From a virus: a DNA stretch of 23,755 nucleotides. Positions 7,136 through 13,378 of the stretch are shown one piece after another. The notes below the pieces were generated by a model. That model made no database searches. It saw only the letters and a list, made by a program, of their open reading frames with translations, and was not told where the DNA came from. The stretch spans positions 1 through 23,755 of the IMG/VR virus record IMGVR_UViG_3300036944_000917. One strand, 5' to 3'. The position numbers and the translations under genes were made by a program. Each line of letters starts with the position of its first letter. Positions within the stretch are counted from its first letter, which is position 1.

Positions 7136-7336
7136 TTAAATTTCCAAAAAGTTCTCTACATGTTCATTTGGGAAAACAAGTTTTAGACCGAAAATGAATT
7201 TGTTTCCCGGTTGTTTCTTGCCTTCGAGAACTTCCCAAAGATAAGATCGGGATATGCGCATTTTTTCAGATACTTCAGTAAAGTTCAAGTTGTAAACATT
7301 CATGTACTTTAAAAATTCATCTTTTTTTACCTTCAT
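7136..7336 (-). CDS. Cro-like helix-turn-helix regulator, 66 aa
   Basis: The protein has a compact XRE/Cro fold: NLNFTEVSEKMRISRSYLWEVLEGKKQPGNKF contains the helix-turn-helix (ISRSYLWEVL as recognition helix). The ATG at 7336 has an AAGGAGGTG site. It is the first gene of the leftward operon, divergent from the repressor, and is driven by the promoter at 7386-7414. This is the position and size of phage Cro proteins that shut off the repressor and favour lytic growth. Specific DNA targets are probably the four 18-bp operators, by inference. Confidence 0.75.
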   Translation of the reverse strand: MKVKKDEFLKYMNVYNLNFTEVSEKMRISRSYLWEVLEGKKQPGNKFIFGLKLVFPNEHVENFLEI

Positions 7337-7356
7337 GGTTCACCTCCTTCATGGCA

Positions 7357-7374
7357 TGTTCACTTTTGACAACA
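7357..7374. promoter_or_regulatory. Operator O2
   Basis: TGTTCACTTTTGACAACA, an imperfect 18-bp dyad of the same class as O1. It lies just downstream of the expected start point of the leftward promoter and upstream of the Cro-like gene, where a bound repressor would block early transcription. Confidence 0.6.
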
Positions 7375-7385
7375 CCCATGCATTT

Positions 7386-7414
7386 AATATACTAGTCATG
7401 TTCGCGATTGTCAA
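7386..7414 (-). promoter_or_regulatory. Leftward early promoter
   Basis: On the minus strand a consensus -35 TTGACA (7414-7409) and a -10 TATATT (7391-7386) are separated by exactly 17 bp. This is the best promoter in the window. It points into the Cro-like gene and the replication operon. Operator O3 covers the -35 element and O2 lies just past the start point, so repressor binding should silence it. Confidence 0.75.
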
Positions 7415-7416
7415 CA
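7399..7416. promoter_or_regulatory. Operator O3
   Basis: TGTTCGCGATTGTCAACA, an 18-bp imperfect dyad overlapping the -35 box of the leftward promoter. Its start is 42 bp from O2 and 41 bp from O4, near four helical turns, so all three lie on about the same DNA face. Confidence 0.65.
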
Positions 7417-7439
7417 CTTTATTTAAAATATTTTTATTT

Positions 7440-7457
7440 TGTATGCTATTGCGAACA
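7440..7457. promoter_or_regulatory. Operator O4
   Basis: TGTATGCTATTGCGAACA, an 18-bp degenerate dyad with a good right arm (GCGAACA). It covers the region where the -35 element of the repressor promoter should be, so it is placed for autoregulation of the repressor gene. Confidence 0.55.
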
Positions 7458-7472
7458 CTTAACGTATATAAT
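7444..7472 (+). promoter_or_regulatory. Probable repressor promoter
   Basis: A perfect -10 TATAAT is at 7467-7472, 28 bp before the repressor ATG. No consensus -35 lies 17 bp upstream (TGCTAT at 7444-7449), which is usual for a maintenance promoter that needs an activator. O4 overlaps the -35 zone. Confidence 0.5.
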
Positions 7473-7499
7473 GGTGAAAAAAGTAAGGGAGAGCATCTG

Positions 7500-8147
7500 A
7501 TGACTATTAATGAGTATTTAAAGACATTGCGGGAATCTAGAGGTTTAAGTCAAAGAGGTGTAGCTTTGAAGATGGGTGTATCAAACTCTACTATTAGCCA
7601 GATTGAAAGCGATAGAAATAAACCCAGCATGGATATCCTGATTTTGTACGAAAAGCATTTAGGCGGAGATATGAATACAATGCTTAAATTATTTAAAGGC
7701 GAAGAACCCATGGACCTGCCATATACTATCGATGACGTCCAGGAAGTGGATATGACCCTGAAGGTACCTCTTGTAGGATCTGTGAGAGCCGGTCAGCCAA
7801 TACTGGCCCAGGACAATATAGAAGAGTACCTGCTGTTTGATAAGAAGAGATTCAATCCGGAAAACGTGTATTTTGCTCTGAGGGTTGTGGGCGACTCAAT
7901 GGATAAGCTTTTCAGGCCTGGGGACATCGTACTGGTGGAGAAGACTGAAGCCATAGAGACAGGTCAGATTGCTGTTGTAGGTATAAACGGCTATGAAGCT
8001 ACTGTTAAAAGGGTGACCCTAGGTGACGGAAACATCGCACTTATACCTGAGAGCAATAATCCTGCTTATACAACAAAGGTATACAGCATGAGTAAAGATG
8101 AGATCCACATCATCGGAAGAGTCGTACAGTCCACTACGTACTTTTAG
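7500..8147 (+). CDS. LexA/CI-like self-cleaving phage repressor
   Basis: A 215-aa two-domain repressor. Residues 4-60 form an XRE helix-turn-helix (GLSQRGVALKMGVSNSTISQIESDRNKPS). The C-terminal half is an S24 LexA-type peptidase: cleavage site Ala97-Gly98 in VGSVRAGQP, nucleophile Ser133 in VVGDSM and base Lys170 in YEATVKR. It should keep the prophage dormant by binding the nearby 18-bp operators, and be inactivated by RecA-stimulated self-cleavage on DNA damage. I use the ATG at 7500 (AAGGGAG upstream); the frame is open further upstream but runs through the operators. The integrase gene follows after 11 bp, so both may be co-transcribed in lysogens. Confidence 0.9.
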   Translation: MTINEYLKTLRESRGLSQRGVALKMGVSNSTISQIESDRNKPSMDILILYEKHLGGDMNTMLKLFKGEEPMDLPYTIDDVQEVDMTLKVPLVGSVRAGQPILAQDNIEEYLLFDKKRFNPENVYFALRVVGDSMDKLFRPGDIVLVEKTEAIETGQIAVVGINGYEATVKRVTLGDGNIALIPESNNPAYTTKVYSMSKDEIHIIGRVVQSTTYF

Positions 8148-8158
8148 GAGGTGTGATC

Positions 8159-9319
8159 ATGGCCAAGAAAAGAAGAAGAGCAAACGGAGAAGGGTCAATT
8201 TTTCATGACAAGAATAGAAACCTCTATATAGCAAAAATCAAAGTAGGGCGCAATCCTGAAACAGGCGCAGCCATCTATAAGAGATTCGCTTCAAGGTCCA
8301 GGGAAACTGCAAAGCAGAAAATGGATGAGTACCTCCAGGCCAATCCTGAGTACGATCCACACGCTGATCAGACAGCGCTAGACATCTACATAAGAAAATA
8401 TCTTTACATCCTTAAAAAGCCGATAGTAAGCCCTAAGACGCTCCAGCGGTATGAAAGCATCTATCACACGCATATTACTGAAACTGAGAAGTCAAAGCAT
8501 ATATGTCCTTTCCTTTACTCCCCTATGAGAGAGATCCAGAGCACTCAGATCCGGTCCTGGTATGGTGATCTTTCCGTGAGTCCAGGTACACTTAAGCTCA
8601 TCCACATCATAATCAAGGGAGCGATGAACCTGGGCGTGGAGGACCGTGTGATAGAATACAATCCAGCTCATGTGATCACCATGAAGAAGGAACAGATAAG
8701 TGAAGAAGATGCCACCGCTGTATTGTCTCAGAAAGAGCAGAAAATCCTGGTGGAATCCTTGGATCTGTCTGATCCGGTCCATAGACTGCTGTACTTTGTC
8801 CTGGGCACAGGATTAAGGCTTGGAGAAGCTCTGGCACTGCGCTGGAATGATTTTAAGATGATTAGTGGGCAAAAGCATGTCAGAGTGAAAAGATCGCTCT
8901 CAAGGGTCAAAATGGAAGATGGTACATACCAGGATATAGAGGGAGACCCGAAGACGAACGCATCAAAGCGATCCGTACCTTTATCAAATAAGCTGCATCA
9001 GGAAATCAAGAAATGGGAGAGCAAAACAAAAAACGGACTGGTATTTCCCAATCCGAACAGAAAAGAAGAGACCTATATTTTTAACAAAACCCCTGTAAGG
9101 CATCTGGAGAGGCTCTGCAAAGAGAACGAGATCACAGAGGTGACCGTAAGAGGACTTAGGCACTCCTATGCAACCAGACATTTTGAAGCAGGCACACCAA
9201 TCAAGACAGTCCAGAAGCTTCTGGGGCATGAGAAGTTTGAAACCACGATGAATATCTATACCCATGTTATGCCTGATATTAAAATCAAAGGCGTGAAAAA
9301 TATAGATAAGTTCCTATAG
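8159..9319 (+). CDS. int: Tyrosine-family phage integrase
   Basis: A 386-aa tyrosine recombinase. The N-terminus (GEGSIFHDKNRNLYIAKIKVG, residues 10-60) is an AP2-like arm-binding domain; a SAM-like core-binding domain follows (about 70-175). Catalytic residues: Arg220 in GTGLRLGEAL, Lys266, Arg334 in GLRHSYATR, His357 in LLGHEKF and Tyr367 in NIYTHV. The position of the usual box-II histidine is Arg331, a modest deviation. The ATG at 8159 has AGGAGG 7 bp upstream, preferred over a GTG at 8153 lying within that site. The gene ends 169 bp before the predicted attP core, the usual int-attP arrangement, and is likely to integrate the phage at a tRNA-Ser gene. Confidence 0.93.
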   Translation: MAKKRRRANGEGSIFHDKNRNLYIAKIKVGRNPETGAAIYKRFASRSRETAKQKMDEYLQANPEYDPHADQTALDIYIRKYLYILKKPIVSPKTLQRYESIYHTHITETEKSKHICPFLYSPMREIQSTQIRSWYGDLSVSPGTLKLIHIIIKGAMNLGVEDRVIEYNPAHVITMKKEQISEEDATAVLSQKEQKILVESLDLSDPVHRLLYFVLGTGLRLGEALALRWNDFKMISGQKHVRVKRSLSRVKMEDGTYQDIEGDPKTNASKRSVPLSNKLHQEIKKWESKTKNGLVFPNPNRKEETYIFNKTPVRHLERLCKENEITEVTVRGLRHSYATRHFEAGTPIKTVQKLLGHEKFETTMNIYTHVMPDIKIKGVKNIDKFL

Positions 9320-9349
9320 TACACCTTTTACTAGGGGGTGCACTATTTT
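9318..9349 (+). terminator. Weak hairpin after the integrase
   Basis: AGTACACC (9318-9325) pairs with GGTGCACT (9337-9344) with one mismatch, followed by ATTTT. It could terminate integrase transcription. It also holds an inverted GTACACC copy of the attP repeat unit, so it may be a recombination site instead. Confidence 0.35.
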
Positions 9350-9356
9350 AAAGTTA

Positions 9357-9383
9357 GTGTACCAACGGGTGTACCAGTAATCA
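9357..9383. repeat. attP direct repeat A (possible arm-type site)
   Basis: GTGTACC, 5 bp of unrelated sequence, then GTGTACCAGTAATCA. The 7-bp unit occurs twice, 12 bp apart. The same 27-bp arrangement recurs at 9557 with only the central 5 bp different. Paired direct repeats on both sides of an attP core are typical of integrase arm-binding sites. Confidence 0.6.
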
Positions 9384-9433
9384 CATAAGAAAAGGCTAAA
9401 GAAGGCTAAACATCAGAAAATAAAAACAAAAGA

Positions 9434-9477
9434 AAACCGCTTATAATCAGGCTTTGAGCCTTTGATATAAGCGGTTT
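9434..9477. terminator. Bidirectional terminator hairpin inside attP
   Basis: A 12-bp perfect stem (AAACCGCTTATA / TATAAGCGGTTT) is extended by an inner stem with GGCT/AGCC. On the minus strand it is followed by a U-rich tract (TTTTCTTTTGTTTTTATTTT), so it should end transcripts from the zinc-ribbon gene; on the plus strand a TTTTT follows a few bases later, so it may also stop integrase transcripts. It lies 10 bp 3' of the tRNA-like CCA. Confidence 0.75.
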
Positions 9478-9487
9478 AGGGTGTTTT

Positions 9488-9505
9488 TGGCGGAGAACGA
9501 GGGAT
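9488..9505 (-). other. attP: attP core: 3' end of a tRNA-Ser
   Basis: On the minus strand the 18 bases ATCCCTCGTTCTCCGCCA equal the end of a bacterial serine tRNA: last T-loop bases AT, T-stem CCCTC, acceptor strand GTTCTCC, discriminator G and CCA. Upstream the match breaks (no TTCGA T-loop), so this is a fragment, not a tRNA gene. Phages that integrate into tRNA genes carry just such a 3' fragment in attP, to restore the gene. It sits 169 bp past int and between two identical-type repeats. The identity may extend beyond these 18 bp. Confidence 0.75.
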
Positions 9506-9556
9506 ACTTGTTCACTTTAGCCATGGATGACTTTAATCAACGCTCTGAGAAGTGTG

Positions 9557-9583
9557 GTGTACCTTCAAGTGTACCAGTAATCA
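9557..9583. repeat. attP direct repeat B (possible arm-type site)
   Basis: Second copy of GTGTACC-N5-GTGTACCAGTAATCA, exactly 200 bp from copy A and on the other side of the tRNA-like core. The two copies match at 22 of 27 positions, all differences being in the central 5 bp. Confidence 0.6.
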
Positions 9584-9588
9584 TGGGG

Positions 9589-9810
9589 CTATACGTTCCA
9601 GGATTTTCCGCAGTCCTGACAGATCGCCTGTTTCTTGGTCTTGGATTTTGTCTTGCTGTTGGTGATCGCTGGGATAATCAGGATAAGTCCGAAGGTGCAG
9701 ATCGCAAGCAGGATCCACAGGGACCAGGCAAGGCAGCCTCTTCTTTTTGTTTTCACTTCGGTGACGGCCTGTACAGATATGTTTTCACTTCCGCATTTAG
9801 GGCATTTCAT
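9589..9810 (-). CDS. Zinc-ribbon single-span membrane protein, 73 aa
   Basis: The N-terminus has CPKCG and the C-terminus CQDCGKSW: a split zinc ribbon. Between them, a hydrophobic segment of about 20 residues (LAWSLWILLAICTFGLILII) follows a basic patch, predicting a membrane-anchored protein with both ends cytoplasmic only if the segment is a hairpin, otherwise with the ends on opposite sides. A good AGGAGG precedes the ATG at 9810. It lies next to attP, behind the amidase terminator, and has a TATAAT at 9842-9837 on its strand, so it may be expressed separately, like a moron (accessory prophage gene). Similar small zinc-ribbon proteins are frequent beside phage lysis genes; function unknown. 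Confidence 0.75.
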   Translation of the reverse strand: MKCPKCGSENISVQAVTEVKTKRRGCLAWSLWILLAICTFGLILIIPAITNSKTKSKTKKQAICQDCGKSWNV

Positions 9811-9836
9811 ATGCGTGATGACCTCCTAATATTTTT

Positions 9837-9842
9837 ATTATA
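9837..9842 (-). promoter_or_regulatory. Possible promoter of the zinc-ribbon gene (-10 only)
   Basis: A perfect TATAAT lies 27 bp before the start codon, between the amidase terminator and the zinc-ribbon gene. No convincing -35 box is seen at 16-18 bp. Confidence 0.35.
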
Positions 9843-9881
9843 GTATAGCATTAAACATAATCGATTACTGCAGATATAAAT

Positions 9882-9914
9882 AAAAAAGGGGTATCTATTA
9901 CGGATACCCCTTTA
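9882..9914 (-). terminator. Rho-independent terminator of the lysis operon
   Basis: Minus strand: AAAGGGGTATC, 7-base loop, GATACCCCTTT (11-bp perfect stem, 9885-9913), then a T-run (TTTTTTATTT counting the stem end). It sits 13 bp past the amidase stop and should end the late transcript. Confidence 0.9.
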
Positions 9915-9926
9915 AAATGCTCTTAT

Positions 9927-10928
9927 TTACTTCTTTTCGGTATAGGCTAGAGATATCCAGCCAGCTCCGCTTTTCAGCTTTCCCCAGCCATCCTGCTCGT
10001 CTACGATAGTGTAAACTCCACCCTTATAGATCTTGCCATTTATGCTGTGCTGCATCCCCGGTCCTGATCTGTAGTGCAGCGCGTCTGCGGTCACTCTGAT
10101 GACGTACTGCTTGTTTGGGATGTATTCCACCAGGTTCTCGTTCTTGGCCAGATACAGGCCCGATTTGAGCTTGTAGAAACGGTCAGTCTCACCAACCACG
10201 GTAAAGACCTCACCATGCTCTACGACCTGATCAATGTTATCACCGAAATCAGGCGTTTTTCTCACGTTGACTCCGTCCTCACCTGCGTAGATGATTTTAA
10301 CAAGCCCGCTTGCGAATTCCACATCAACTGGCGCCGGCTTCTGCTCCTGGACTGGGTTGAGTTTATGATCTACGTCCTTTATAAAGTCAGCCCAGTGATC
10401 CAAGATATAGATAGGACAGTTCTTTCTCGCCCCTGCAACAACCTTATCGACACCGTGCATCCACCAGTTATGGGTATAGACATCTAGCATCGGATCAAGC
10501 TTATGCCTCTTGCAAAGGAGAGCGACCAGCTTCTTTCCGGTCTCTTCAGATTCCGGATCATCGCCTATGATCTCGATGGAGATCGTGTTGCGGTTTCCAC
10601 CCATAGCTTTACCTCTGTGATTCTGCCGGATTGTTCCGCCTGCATGCCAGCCCTGCTCGTCATCTCTCAGCTGCTGCCAGATGATACCCTTATGTACCCA
10701 GTAATGGACCGCTACCCAGCCCATGTTTCCGTTTGGATAAGTAGCCCTGGCATACTGCTCTGCAGGGTTTGTGCTCTTCGAAGTGCTGATGCTGCCAGTG
10801 TTATGGACGGTTACGCCCTGTATGTTCATTTCTCGATTAGGTTTCTTATGGTATCCGTCTGGAGTGAGCTTCTGGTTGATCACCAGGCCGCCTTCTTTTA
10901 TGATTTTATCAGCTATTAAATATGCCAT
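9927..10928 (-). CDS. N-acetylmuramoyl-L-alanine amidase (endolysin) with two SH3-like domains
   Basis: A 333-aa endolysin. Residues about 30-180 form an Amidase_2/PGRP domain: zinc ligands His42 (GVTVHNTG), His153 (YTHNWW) and Cys171 (KNCPIYI), with VAVHYWVHK and QLRDDEQGWHAGG as typical segments. It cuts the bond between N-acetylmuramic acid and L-alanine in peptidoglycan. Two bacterial SH3-type repeats follow (about 205-268 with GVNVRKTPDFGD, and 274-333 with ALHYRSGPGMQHS), probably wall binding. No signal peptide, so export depends on the holins encoded just upstream. A terminator follows directly, making this the last gene of the late operon. Confidence 0.93.
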   Translation of the reverse strand: MAYLIADKIIKEGGLVINQKLTPDGYHKKPNREMNIQGVTVHNTGSISTSKSTNPAEQYARATYPNGNMGWVAVHYWVHKGIIWQQLRDDEQGWHAGGTIRQNHRGKAMGGNRNTISIEIIGDDPESEETGKKLVALLCKRHKLDPMLDVYTHNWWMHGVDKVVAGARKNCPIYILDHWADFIKDVDHKLNPVQEQKPAPVDVEFASGLVKIIYAGEDGVNVRKTPDFGDNIDQVVEHGEVFTVVGETDRFYKLKSGLYLAKNENLVEYIPNKQYVIRVTADALHYRSGPGMQHSINGKIYKGGVYTIVDEQDGWGKLKSGAGWISLAYTEKK

Positions 10929-10930
10929 TC

Positions 10931-11311
10931 CTATTCCTCCTTCGGATTGTCTAATGCCTCTCTGCCGCGATTGATCTGTCCGGCAATAGTCTGCCTTAAA
11001 TAATCAAGATCCTCTTGTGTGAGTGATGGGATCCTGTCTAAAAGCATGTTATTAAACATGTCTATCTTGTCATCTACCGTATGTATAATTAAATCATTGA
11101 CCCGGAAATGCTCATCCACAATGCCCCATATGTCGAAGGCTGTAGCAAGCCGCTTTTCATACTCAGCCTGACCGAGCTTTGCGATAGCTTCTTCTTTCTT
11201 TGTCTGCAGGTATTTTATGGCTACGTCTCCGACAGCCTTTATTACTACTGCAAGTACACCTAAGATCGCGGTGATGAGTATGGGGATGATTTGACTGATT
11301 AATTCATTCAT
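10931..11311 (-). CDS. LL-H-type phage holin, 126 aa
   Basis: One strong N-terminal hydrophobic segment (IIPILITAILGVLAVVIKAVGDVAI) is followed by a charged cytoplasmic helix region (YLQTKKEEAIAKLGQAEYEKRL... LDRIPSLTQEDLDYLRQTIAGQINRGREAL). This layout matches the holin LLH family. The protein is expected to open the membrane for the amidase, whose gene starts 2 bp after this one ends. Its start overlaps the previous small holin-like gene by 4 bp. Confidence 0.8.
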   Translation of the reverse strand: MNELISQIIPILITAILGVLAVVIKAVGDVAIKYLQTKKEEAIAKLGQAEYEKRLATAFDIWGIVDEHFRVNDLIIHTVDDKIDMFNNMLLDRIPSLTQEDLDYLRQTIAGQINRGREALDNPKEE

Positions 11312-11523
11312 TTTTTACCGTCTCCTTTAAAATACTTTTTGAGTTCCTCGATATCAGCCTTAATCGCGTCAACGATGGAGAGCTTATCAACGAGTTTGTC
11401 GATTGTGTCCTGGTACTTTTTCTCGCGCATCCGGCTGTCCTTGATCACGTAGACCAATAGAGAGACAAACAAGAGAGCCCAGGGTCCTTGTTGTATCCAG
11501 AAATTGACTTGGTTTGCGTCCAT
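11308..11523 (-). CDS. BhlA/UviB-like small holin, 71 aa
   Basis: One N-terminal membrane segment (QQGPWALLFVSLLVYVI) and a highly charged coiled tail (REKKYQDTIDKLVDKL...IEELKKYF) give the typical form of BhlA/UviB-type holin-like proteins. I start at ATG 11523 (MDANQVNFW), spaced from an AGGGTGG site; a GTG at 11535 would add four residues but overlaps that site. Two holin-type genes in tandem before an endolysin are common in Bacillota phages, one often a modulator. Confidence 0.75.
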   Translation of the reverse strand: MDANQVNFWIQQGPWALLFVSLLVYVIKDSRMREKKYQDTIDKLVDKLSIVDAIKADIEELKKYFKGDGKK

Positions 11524-11580
11524 GTGAGCCACCACCCTTTTTAAGTTTTCGTGACCTCATGGGTTCTTACAGTATGGGAA

Positions 11581-11602
11581 AGGACCCCTTTTCAGAGGTC
11601 CT
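11581..11602 (-). terminator. Hairpin between tail and lysis genes
   Basis: Minus strand AGGACCTC, 6-base loop, GGGGTCCT (8 bp with one G-T pair), followed by only TTCCC. The weak T-run means partial termination or processing. It lies between the XkdX-like gene and the holins. Confidence 0.4.
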
Positions 11603-11622
11603 GCAGTCAGTTAGTGGTCTCA

Positions 11623-11754
11623 TTACGCCATCTGAGGGGTTGCGAGTATCATTTCAGCTTCTTCCTTGGTGATGGTTCCTTTTGTCTCATAAGCTCTCAC
11701 GTGGGCTTCTGTGATACGCTTCATGATCCACATGTTGAGAATAAATCCGTACAT
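11623..11754 (-). CDS. xkdX: XkdX-family phage protein, 43 aa
   Basis: Found by reading the minus strand: ATG at 11754 with a TAGGAGG site. The protein starts MYGFILNMWIMKRITEAHVR and continues with an AYETKGTITKEEAEMILATP segment. The 'I..MW....IT...V......G.IT..E...I...P' pattern is characteristic of the XkdX family, tiny proteins encoded just before holins in Gram-positive phages and PBSX-like elements. Exact function unknown; the position between baseplate and lysis genes is exactly the usual one. Confidence 0.85.
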   Translation of the reverse strand: MYGFILNMWIMKRITEAHVRAYETKGTITKEEAEMILATPQMA

Positions 11755-11755
11755 T

Positions 11756-12076
11756 TTACATACCTCCTAACGTTAAAAATAAAAGAGCCTCTTCGACCAT
11801 GGAGATCCGATCTTCAACCTTCGGAGCCTCCGCGTGAGGGGTTCCTTTTTGCTTAGCAATGGAAAACCAATCCTCGAAATTATCTGCGATGGTACCTTCC
11901 AGCCCTGGCCTGTTCCTGATCCCTGTGAGACGGTAAAGATCGTACTCATAGTGTTCTTCTCTTTCCTCTGTTGCGGGCACCACTTTTACATCATCGTAAA
12001 AAAGGATATCCACAAAATCGCCAGAGACCTCGACCTCAAATGGATGCTGCGGCATCACGTTGCTTTCTGTCTTCAT
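11756..12076 (-). CDS. Small tail-associated protein, 106 aa
   Basis: A beta-rich first half (HPFEVEVSGDFVDILFYDDVKVVP...YEYDLYRLTGIRNRPGL) is followed by a helical end (DRISMVEEALLFLTLGGM). Proteins of this form, with the EDRISxxExAL end, commonly precede XkdX in phage genomes and are thought to accompany receptor-binding tail parts. It overlaps the reverse transcriptase 3' end by 41 bp. An AAAGGA site lies 12 bp before the ATG at 12076; a second ATG at 12055 could also serve. It is not an Avd-type four-helix protein, being beta-rich and acidic. Confidence 0.7.
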   Translation of the reverse strand: MKTESNVMPQHPFEVEVSGDFVDILFYDDVKVVPATEEREEHYEYDLYRLTGIRNRPGLEGTIADNFEDWFSIAKQKGTPHAEAPKVEDRISMVEEALLFLTLGGM

Positions 12077-13244
12077 TTCTGATCACGTCCTTTATCTTTT
12101 TGATTTTTACATTTGGCTTTATGTTTTTATGGTAGTAATTATAAGAGTTGCAGTGCCTTAGCCAGCCTATCCGGGCCATAAAGCTTCTTGCGTTCCGCGC
12201 CGATATAATCTCTTGTTTCCCGAGTTTTCTACTCTGCCTGCTGATTTTGAGGGACAGCCACTTCCGGAGGATGGTTTTATCGCGGAAGAATCTAAGGCCT
12301 AGGAAATCCAGGTCTCTGCCTCTTCTTTTGCCGTGGCGGTCAATGTAGTCAAACCTGTACACCTGCCAGTTGTCTTTTATGAGTATTCCTTCTTTTGCGA
12401 GCAGATCTGTAATAAGAGCTACCTGTCTGTGCAGCTCCTTTTTATTCCGACCCCATAGCACCATGTCGTCGATGTACCGGATAAAATAAGGGACCTTGAG
12501 ATCATGCTTGATGTAGTAATCAACCGGGGTAAGGGAGAAATTACAAAACCATTGAGATGGTGAGTATCCGATAGATAGACCTATCTTCTCGCCATCCACA
12601 ATCTTGGCGTGGTAGCTGTCCAGGATCCTGAGACAAAGCTCAATATAAAACCAGCCCCGGAATTTCTTCCGGAGCAAGCTCTCAATGTATTTATGCGGGA
12701 TGCTTGGATAGCACTTTGTGATGTCGAGTTTTGCAATGTACTTTATCGCTGACTTGTCTATGTAATTATGTCTGTTGATGATTTTCTTTACTGTCTTTTG
12801 CCCTCTGTGAGATCCTTTGCCCGGTACGGATCCGTAAGAGTGGTAATAAAACCCACTCATTAACGGCTTGCTGCCGGATTCGATGATCAGCTGATGGACC
12901 ACTTGATCCGGATAAAGAGGCACGCTTACGATATCTCTTTCTTTCCCGGATGGGCCATCTTTTATTCTAAATGCTTCACACTTCTTCGGGATGTACATCC
13001 TGGATAAAATATGATCACTTATCTTGAGGCCTTTGTGTTGTAGGATATAGGCTTCTTTAGTGGCCAGCATGATGCTGTGCATGTCTTCCACATAAAAATC
13101 TATATTCTTCAGGATCTTCTGCGCCTTTTTATATTTATGGTTATTGCCTTTATTTTTCTTCTTTTTCGATTTACATACTGTGGTAAGCGCCTTTTTAATT
13201 GTCTCTCTGTCAGTCAATAGACTGTCCACGTTGTAAGATTTCAT
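12036..13244 (-). CDS. DGR reverse transcriptase
   Basis: A 402-aa reverse transcriptase. Motif A reads KLDITKCYPSIP with Asp173; the segment IGYSPSQ at 225-231 fits the [ILV]GxxxSQ signature that sets DGR enzymes apart from group II intron and retron RTs; the catalytic motif is YIDD at 257-260 and DLDFLGLRFF at 311-320 is the later palm motif. No maturase or nuclease domain follows. It copies the template repeat RNA with errors at adenines, and the cDNA replaces the variable repeat of the tail gene. I start at ATG 13244 (TAGGAG upstream, 135 bp beyond the template repeat). The same frame is open upstream through the template repeat to GTG 13493, but that part is template RNA. Confidence 0.92.
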   Translation of the reverse strand: MKSYNVDSLLTDRETIKKALTTVCKSKKKKNKGNNHKYKKAQKILKNIDFYVEDMHSIMLATKEAYILQHKGLKISDHILSRMYIPKKCEAFRIKDGPSGKERDIVSVPLYPDQVVHQLIIESGSKPLMSGFYYHSYGSVPGKGSHRGQKTVKKIINRHNYIDKSAIKYIAKLDITKCYPSIPHKYIESLLRKKFRGWFYIELCLRILDSYHAKIVDGEKIGLSIGYSPSQWFCNFSLTPVDYYIKHDLKVPYFIRYIDDMVLWGRNKKELHRQVALITDLLAKEGILIKDNWQVYRFDYIDRHGKRRGRDLDFLGLRFFRDKTILRKWLSLKISRQSRKLGKQEIISARNARSFMARIGWLRHCNSYNYYHKNIKPNVKIKKIKDVIRNEDRKQRDAAASI

Positions 13245-13378
13245 TGTCACTCCTAAGATGTTCTTTTTTATCGCTTTACGTATCCTGGGGTCAAGCCTTA
13301 CTAACACGTACCGTTGCAGCAATTTTTGCCAAGGGGCACGGAAGAGAGCGCGCAATACTAAAGATTTTTTGCTGCAGC
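13245..13378 (-). other. DGR spacer between template repeat and RT (initiation region)
   Basis: A 134-bp stretch without a separate gene. In the Bordetella phage DGR a spacer of similar length and place is part of the RNA on which cDNA synthesis is primed. It begins with a 12-bp perfect palindrome TTGCTGCAGCAA (13369-13380) at the template border, and a near copy (TTGCAGCAA, 13314-13322) recurs about 55 bp on, giving possible internal pairing. It ends with the RT ribosome site. Confidence 0.6.

Noticed and set aside
7302-7499. Longer repressor start upstream of 7500
   Set aside because: The extension runs through operators and promoters and overlaps the cro-like gene; the ATG at 7500 has a ribosome site.
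9488-9505. A tRNA-Ser gene
   Set aside because: Only the last 18 bases match; T-loop, anticodon and 5' acceptor parts are absent, so it is an attP core.
9481-9843. 120-aa plus-strand frame
   Set aside because: It is antisense to the zinc-ribbon gene and spans the attP core and a repeat; no ribosome site.
12036-13244. Group II intron, retron or abortive-infection RT
   Set aside because: No maturase or HNH domain and no retron-type RNA seen; the GxxxSQ signature and adjacent TR/VR pair fit a DGR.
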